Shown here piece by piece: positions 5,625 to 9,551 of a stretch of 9,551 bases of DNA. This DNA comes from Oscillospiraceae bacterium (lineage in GTDB: Bacteria > Bacillota > Clostridia > Oscillospirales > Ruminococcaceae): assembly GCA_028694405.1 (NCBI GenBank), contig JAQUTM010000078.1, positions 1-9,551 on the forward strand, in the 5' to 3' direction. The stretch's first letter is position 1. The number at the start of each line of letters is the position of its first letter. The notes under the pieces were generated by a model. That model ran no database searches and was not told the origin of the DNA. It worked only from the letters and a program-made list of their open reading frames with translations. Both the position numbers and the translations under genes were made by a program.

Positions 5625-6074
5625 ATGTCTACGATGTATAGTGCAAAAGTAATGGATCATTTTGCAAATCCCCGTAATGTTGGAGAGCTTGCCGACGCAA
5701 ACGGTGTTGGCGAAGTTGGCAACGCCAAATGCGGCGACATTATGAAAATGTATTTAAAAATTGAAAACAACGTAATAGAGGACGTTAAATTTAAAACCTT
5801 TGGCTGTGGCGCCGCCATTGCAACCAGCAGCATTGCCACAGAAATGATTAAAGGTAAAACCATTGATGAGGCATTACAGCTTACAAACAAAGCTGTTGTA
5901 GAAGCTTTAGATGGTCTGCCCCCCGTAAAACTGCATTGCAGCGTTTTGGCAGAGCAGGCTGTTAAAAGTGCCTTATCAGACTACTACACACGTCAAGGTG
6001 TAGACCCTACCCCGATTATAGGCTGTATGAGCGATGATTGTCATGCTTGCAGCTGTGAGGGTCAGCATGAGTAA
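5625..6074 (+). CDS. nifU: Fe-S cluster scaffold, NifU N-terminal/IscU type, with Cys-rich C-terminal tail
   Basis: Scaffold on which new [2Fe-2S] clusters are assembled with sulfur from IscS. The 149 residues are a single IscU-like domain without the ferredoxin and Nfu domains of full NifU. The three cluster ligands are C36 (AKCGD), C61 (FGCGAA) and C105 (LPPVKLHCS), with the conserved D38 beside the first. After the usual end of the domain (about 125) a tail carries four more cysteines, C134, C139, C142 and C144, with two histidines, spaced C-x4-C-x2-C-x-C. This could bind zinc or an extra cluster, but that is inference. The ATG at 5625 has GAGGT at 8 nt; M4 is a less well placed alternative. 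It overlaps the next gene by 8 nt, which suggests translational coupling. Confidence 0.95.
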   Translation: MSTMYSAKVMDHFANPRNVGELADANGVGEVGNAKCGDIMKMYLKIENNVIEDVKFKTFGCGAAIATSSIATEMIKGKTIDEALQLTNKAVVEALDGLPPVKLHCSVLAEQAVKSALSDYYTRQGVDPTPIIGCMSDDCHACSCEGQHE

Positions 6075-6552
6075 TTCTACTGATAAACCTGTGCAGCTGC
6101 CCACTGTGGACCGGGTAGTTTTAGGCTTTAACGGCGGAATTGACAGCGTAGTGGCTGCCCAAATTTTGACCGACCAAGGCTTTTTGGTATACGGTGTATA
6201 TGTGCGCCTTGGTGAAGATGACGAAACCATTGCACAGGCAACCCAAAAAGCTGCGCAGCTTGGGATTAGCCTGCATGCGCGTGACTGTAGTGAAAAAGTA
6301 AATGATATTTTTACGGTGTTGGCACAAGCAGCTAACGCTGCCGACGCCTATTACATTGCCACCGGACACTATGCCCGCATGGACGTAAAGGGTGAGCACA
6401 CCGTTATTTTACCTGCCGCACATAAAGAATACGACCAAAGTGCCAGCTTTAAACAAGTGTCTCAAGATATTATGGATCGCTTAATTTTGCCTTTGGGTGA
6501 TTTTTCTAAGGACGATGTACTGGAAGTAGCACAAGAATATAAGCTGATTTAA
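6067..6552 (+). CDS. Shortened MnmA-like PP-loop protein lacking both catalytic-cysteine segments
   Basis: 161 residues that resemble the N-terminal ATP-pyrophosphatase part of MnmA, the tRNA U34 2-thiouridylase. Visible are a PP-loop GFNGGIDS (20-27) where MnmA has SGGVDS, then ATGHYAR (98-104), YDQS (122-125) and LPLGDFSKDDVLEVAQEY (141-158), in MnmA order. MnmA has about 360 residues. Here the stretch with the first catalytic Cys (the TPNPC..C region before ATGHYAR) is missing by about 25-30 residues, and everything after the LGL-type motif is absent, including the second catalytic Cys and the tRNA-binding domains. The only cysteine is C74. ATG 6067 has GAGGG five bases upstream and overlaps the nifU stop by 8 nt; an earlier in-frame ATG at 6034 lies inside nifU without a good site. 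No MnmA remnant follows the stop in any plus-strand frame. It may be a repurposed domain or a stable remnant; normal MnmA activity is unlikely. Confidence 0.8.
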   Translation: MSNSTDKPVQLPTVDRVVLGFNGGIDSVVAAQILTDQGFLVYGVYVRLGEDDETIAQATQKAAQLGISLHARDCSEKVNDIFTVLAQAANAADAYYIATGHYARMDVKGEHTVILPAAHKEYDQSASFKQVSQDIMDRLILPLGDFSKDDVLEVAQEYKLI

Positions 6553-6585
6553 AATCTGATAATCCGCTACAAAAGCTTATTTTTA

Positions 6586-6653
6586 ACAGATAAAACAACC
6601 GTGCAGCAAACCTTTGTACGATTTGTTTACTGTAAACTAATTATATTATCTGT
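6586..6653. other. Inverted repeats in the 3' region after the MnmA-like gene
   Basis: ACAGATAA (6586-6593) is matched by its reverse complement TTATCTGT (6646-6653), and GTTTAC (6625-6630) by GTAAAC (6632-6637) between them. They lie in the AT-rich 3' untranslated stretch just before the strong terminator. With 52 nt between the outer arms and few G/C bases, they may be chance or a minor 3'-end structure. No gene is seen in 6553-6658. Confidence 0.2.
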
Positions 6654-6658
6654 AACCT

Positions 6659-6707
6659 AAAAAAAGCACTGTACCCTTTCGTTTGAAAGGTGCACAGTGC
6701 TTTTTTA
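6659..6707. terminator. Strong bidirectional intrinsic terminator
   Basis: GCACTGT (6666-6672) pairs with ACAGTGC (6694-6700) and CCTTTC (6675-6680) with GAAAGG (6685-6690), with a small internal loop between the helices and a GTTT loop. It is flanked by seven A on the left (6659-6665) and six T on the right (6701-6706), so it works in both directions. It ends the plus-strand iscS operon and the minus-strand gltBD operon, which converge here. Confidence 0.93.
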
Positions 6708-6766
6708 TTATGCCTTAGCTGCTTATTATAAACTTAGTGGTATATTGCAATTTGGTTAAGCTTATA

Positions 6767-8251
6767 TTATAGGTTGCTATACCCCATTAAATAAGTGTCA
6801 ACTGCGCGGGCTGCCTCTCTGCCCTCTCGAATTGCCCACACTACAAGCGACTGCCCTCTGCGCACATCGCCCGCCGCAAACACTTTTTTTACATTGGTTT
6901 TATAGGTGTCCGGCTGCGTTTTAATATTACCCCGTGCGTCCAGTTCTACGCCAAAAGCTTCTGCTACATACGGTTGACTGCCTACAAATCCGGCTGCAAT
7001 TAAAACCAAATCCACATCTAAAGTAAAGTCCTTACCCGTCACAGGTACCATAGCCATGCGACCGGTTTTTTCATCTTTTTTTGCCATCAGTGTATCCACT
7101 TTCACTTGGCAAACTTCCCCTTTTTCGTTTGCTATAAACTCTTTAACCGTTGTTTGATATAAACGAGGGTCTTTTTTAAAAAGGGCAATGGCCTCTTGTT
7201 GACCGTAATCTGTTTTTAATATGCGCGGCCACTCCGGCCAAGTGTTGTCATCTGTGCGTGCGGTGGGCGCTTTGGGCATCATCTCTAACTGTGTTACGCC
7301 TTTACAGCCGTGTCGTATTGCCGTGCCCACACAGTCATTGCCTGTATCTCCTCCCCCAATTACCAATACATTTTTATCCTTTGCGCTGATATAACTACCG
7401 TCAGCAAGTCCTGTGTCCAGTAAGCTTTTGGTTGTGGATTTCAAAAAATCCACTGCAAAGTATATGTTTTTTGCCTCACGGCCGGGCGCTTTTATGTCCC
7501 GCGGATTAGAGGCACCCACACATAGCACTACGGCGTCAAAATCCGCTTTCAAAACCTCTGCGTCCACGTCTTGGCCCACATTGGAATTGGTTTTAAAAGC
7601 CACACCCTCGGCTTTCATCAGCTGTATGCGCCGCTCTACCACTTGCTTTTCCAGTTTCATGTTGGGTATGCCATACATGAGCAAGCCTCCTGCTCTATCC
7701 GAGCGCTCATATACCGTCACGCTATGGCCACGGCGGTTTAGCATATCTGCTACCGCCAAACCACTGGGACCGCTGCCTACTACCGCTACACACTTACCTG
7801 TGCGCATTTTAGGCGGCTGTGGACGAATGTATCCCTCTTGGTAGGCTGTTTCAACAATGCGGTTTTCGTTCTCTTTAATAGAGACCGCCATGCCGTTTAA
7901 GCTGCAAGTACACGCTGCCTCACAAGGTGCAGGGCAAACGCGAGAGGTAAACTCGGGAAAGTTATTGGTAAGCTGCAAGCGTTTAAAAGCAAGCTCCCAT
8001 TTACCCATATACACTAAATCGTTCCACTCCGGCACCAAGTTGTTTAAGGGGCAGCCGCTTGTCATGCCGCCAAGCATTAAGCCGGACTGACAAAACGGTA
8101 CACCGCAATCCATACAGCGTGCACCCTGTATTTGCTGTTCTTCACGGCTTAAAGGAGTGTGAAATTCGTTGTAATTTTTAATGCGTACAAGCGGCTCTAT
8201 CTCACCGCTTTGTCTTCTTTGATACTCTAAAAATCCCGTTGGTTTTCCCAC
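6767..8251 (-). CDS. gltD: Glutamate synthase (NADPH) small subunit
   Basis: FAD- and Fe-S-containing subunit that takes electrons from NADPH and passes them to GltB for making two glutamates from glutamine and 2-oxoglutarate. The 494 residues have normal length. The N-terminal Fe-S region shows C46, C49, C54 and C67 (CMDCGVPFC...GCP) and a second group C106, C110, C114 and C116 (CPAPCEAACTC). The FAD fold begins at VAVVGSGPSGLA (155-166), the NADPH fold at VLVIGGGDTGND (295-306), and FAAGDVRRGQSLVVWAIREGR near the C-terminus closes the flavin domain. The start is GTG at 8251, with an SD (AGGGGGAAAG) overlapping the gltB stop, so gltB and gltD are only 12 nt apart and probably coupled. The strong terminator lies 60 nt downstream. 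Confidence 0.97.
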   Translation of the reverse strand: MGKPTGFLEYQRRQSGEIEPLVRIKNYNEFHTPLSREEQQIQGARCMDCGVPFCQSGLMLGGMTSGCPLNNLVPEWNDLVYMGKWELAFKRLQLTNNFPEFTSRVCPAPCEAACTCSLNGMAVSIKENENRIVETAYQEGYIRPQPPKMRTGKCVAVVGSGPSGLAVADMLNRRGHSVTVYERSDRAGGLLMYGIPNMKLEKQVVERRIQLMKAEGVAFKTNSNVGQDVDAEVLKADFDAVVLCVGASNPRDIKAPGREAKNIYFAVDFLKSTTKSLLDTGLADGSYISAKDKNVLVIGGGDTGNDCVGTAIRHGCKGVTQLEMMPKAPTARTDDNTWPEWPRILKTDYGQQEAIALFKKDPRLYQTTVKEFIANEKGEVCQVKVDTLMAKKDEKTGRMAMVPVTGKDFTLDVDLVLIAAGFVGSQPYVAEAFGVELDARGNIKTQPDTYKTNVKKVFAAGDVRRGQSLVVWAIREGREAARAVDTYLMGYSNL

Positions 8252-8263
8252 TGTTCTTTCCCC

Positions 8264-9551
8264 CTACGCTTTTTTCATGGCATAAAATGCCTCAATTTGT
8301 GCCTGCTCATTGTCCAAACCTTTTTCTTCCATTTGAACAATGGCACGCAGCATGCGGTCATAGTCATGGGGTAACACTTTTTTAAACTTAGGCAGGTATG
8401 CGCTAAAGTTTGCCAGTATCTCTTTACCGATTGGACTGCCCGTCACGGCGACATGTGTCTCAATTAAGTCTTTTAACAGGGAAACATCATGCTTGTGTTC
8501 TACGGCCTCCAGCGCTACCATCTCTTTATTTACACGTTGGTAAAAATCTCGATTTTCATCTAGCACATAAGCAACGCCGCCGGACATACCTGCGGCAAAG
8601 TTTTTACCTGTGGTACCCAGTACCACAACTGTACCGCCTGTCATATATTCACAGCCGTGGTCGCCTACACCCTCTACAACTGCCGTGGCGCCCGAATTGC
8701 GCACACAAAAACGCTCTCCTGCCACCCCGCTTATAAACGCCTTACCGCTTGTTGCGCCGTAAAGCGCCACATTTCCGATAATAATATTTTCGTTCCATTT
8801 ATAGTTTGCTTTTGCGTTCGGGTGAACAACCAGCTTACCGCCGGACAGTCCTTTGCCAAAATAGTCATTACTGTCGCCAACCAGTTTTAAGGTTAAGCCG
8901 TTAGGAATAAACGCTCCAAAGCTTTGGCCGCCGCTGCCCTTGCAGTTTACCACATAGGTGTCATCTGCCAACGTGTTGTAGTATTTGCGGGTAATTTCGC
9001 TACCCAAAACAGTCCCCAAGGAACGGTCTGTATTGGTAACTTCGATGTCAATATTCTTGGGCTGATTTTTATCCATGGCAGGCTTTATCTGCTTTAACAA
9101 AACACGCATATCTATTGTTTTTTCCAGTTCAAAATCATACACATGCTTTTCGTCAAAATGCTGTGTGCTTTTTTCTAAACAAGGATTATGCAAAATGCGG
9201 GTTAAATCCAGCTTGTGCACGTTTTCTTTCTCTTTTGTTTCGCGTACGCGCAACAAATCGGTACGCCCAACCAATTCATCTACTGTGCGTATGCCCAAAT
9301 TGGCCATATACTCTCGTAGCTCTTGGGCTATATAAGCCATAAAGTTTATTACATATTCCGGTTTGCCTTTAAACCGTTTGCGCAATTCCGGATTTTGCGT
9401 AGCAATGCCCACTGGACAGGTATCCAAGTTGCAAACACGCATCATTTGGCAGCCCATAGCAACCAGAGGTGCCGTGGCAAACCCAAATTCTTCTGCGCCA
9501 AGCATAGCCGCAACCGCCACATCTCGTCCTGTCATCAATTTACCGTCTGTC
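8264..9551 (-). CDS. gltB: Glutamate synthase large subunit, C-terminal 428 residues (5' part beyond the right edge)
   Basis: The catalytic alpha subunit has a glutaminase domain, an FMN-binding synthase domain and a C-terminal beta-helix domain; it has about 1,500 residues, so less than a third is present. The frame is open to the right edge, where it reads TDGKLMTGRDV, typical of the interior of the synthase domain, so the ATG at 9535 and the TTG before it are not starts. The [3Fe-4S] ligands are the three cysteines in CQMMRVCNLDTC (fragment residues 34, 40 and 45), spaced C-x5-C-x4-C. The GXGXG beta-helix follows, with GSGGQSFGAF, GKGLSGGKLVV and ATSGKAFISGVAGERF. The FMN site proper and the N-terminal cysteine nucleophile are outside the window. 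The TAG stop at 8266-8264 overlaps the gltD ribosome binding site. Confidence 0.97.
   Translation of the reverse strand, partial: TDGKLMTGRDVAVAAMLGAEEFGFATAPLVAMGCQMMRVCNLDTCPVGIATQNPELRKRFKGKPEYVINFMAYIAQELREYMANLGIRTVDELVGRTDLLRVRETKEKENVHKLDLTRILHNPCLEKSTQHFDEKHVYDFELEKTIDMRVLLKQIKPAMDKNQPKNIDIEVTNTDRSLGTVLGSEITRKYYNTLADDTYVVNCKGSGGQSFGAFIPNGLTLKLVGDSNDYFGKGLSGGKLVVHPNAKANYKWNENIIIGNVALYGATSGKAFISGVAGERFCVRNSGATAVVEGVGDHGCEYMTGGTVVVLGTTGKNFAAGMSGGVAYVLDENRDFYQRVNKEMVALEAVEHKHDVSLLKDLIETHVAVTGSPIGKEILANFSAYLPKFKKVLPHDYDRMLRAIVQMEEKGLDNEQAQIEAFYAMKKA

Noticed and set aside
6034..6066. Upstream in-frame ATG that would lengthen the MnmA-like protein by 11 residues
   Set aside because: It lies within nifU coding sequence without a suitable ribosome binding site; ATG 6067 has GAGGG at 5 nt.
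6067..6552. Ordinary pseudogene of mnmA
   Set aside because: The frame is uninterrupted, the motifs are in order, and no residual MnmA sequence follows the stop; kept as a coding gene with a caveat.
9533..9538. Start of gltB at the ATG or TTG near the right edge
   Set aside because: The frame continues upstream to the edge with conserved GltB residues, so the gene begins outside the window.

Overview
The window reads as chromosomal housekeeping DNA from a low-to-medium GC member of the Bacillota (Firmicutes), most likely class Clostridia, possibly Oscillospirales. Evidence: RNase J with a long Pro/Gln/Lys-rich N-terminal extension, a GdpP-type cyclic-di-AMP phosphodiesterase, AGGAGG-type ribosome binding sites, ATG, GTG and TTG starts, and sigma-A-like promoters in AT-rich spacers. 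No insertion sequence, phage gene, tRNA, rRNA or CRISPR array was seen. The taxonomic placement is inference from gene content only.

Layout. (1) 1-3134, minus strand: an rnj-gdpP transcription unit. RNase J (complete) is followed after 68 nt, which hold a perfect 11-bp hairpin, by gdpP, which runs off the left edge before its DHH catalytic domain. (2) 3135-3749: a 615-nt AT-rich divergent spacer without a convincing protein gene. On the minus strand, upstream of rnj, it holds a TTGACA promoter, a hairpin plus U-tract about 65 nt further on, a weaker second promoter and a bulged hairpin that exposes a Shine-Dalgarno-like loop. On the plus strand it holds a good promoter for rnhA. (3) 3750-4187: rnhA (RNase HI). 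(4) 4188-6552: a promoter and possible structured leader, then iscS (cysteine desulfurase, TTG start), nifU (Fe-S scaffold with a Cys-rich tail) and, overlapping nifU by 8 nt, a 161-residue MnmA-like PP-loop protein. (5) 6659-6707: a strong bidirectional terminator between converging units. (6) 6767-9551, minus strand: gltB (C-terminal part only) followed by gltD, the two subunits of NADPH-type glutamate synthase.

How the genes work together. rnj and gdpP couple RNA turnover with c-di-AMP hydrolysis in one unit. IscS takes sulfur from cysteine and NifU builds Fe-S clusters with it. A normal MnmA would use IscS sulfur to thiolate tRNA U34, but the protein here has lost the segments that carry both catalytic cysteines, so its role is open. 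GltB and GltD assimilate ammonia (as glutamine amide) into glutamate and themselves need Fe-S clusters.

The two points most worth following are the shortened MnmA-like protein in the Fe-S operon and the promoter-terminator unit upstream of rnj, which could be a small RNA or an attenuated leader.
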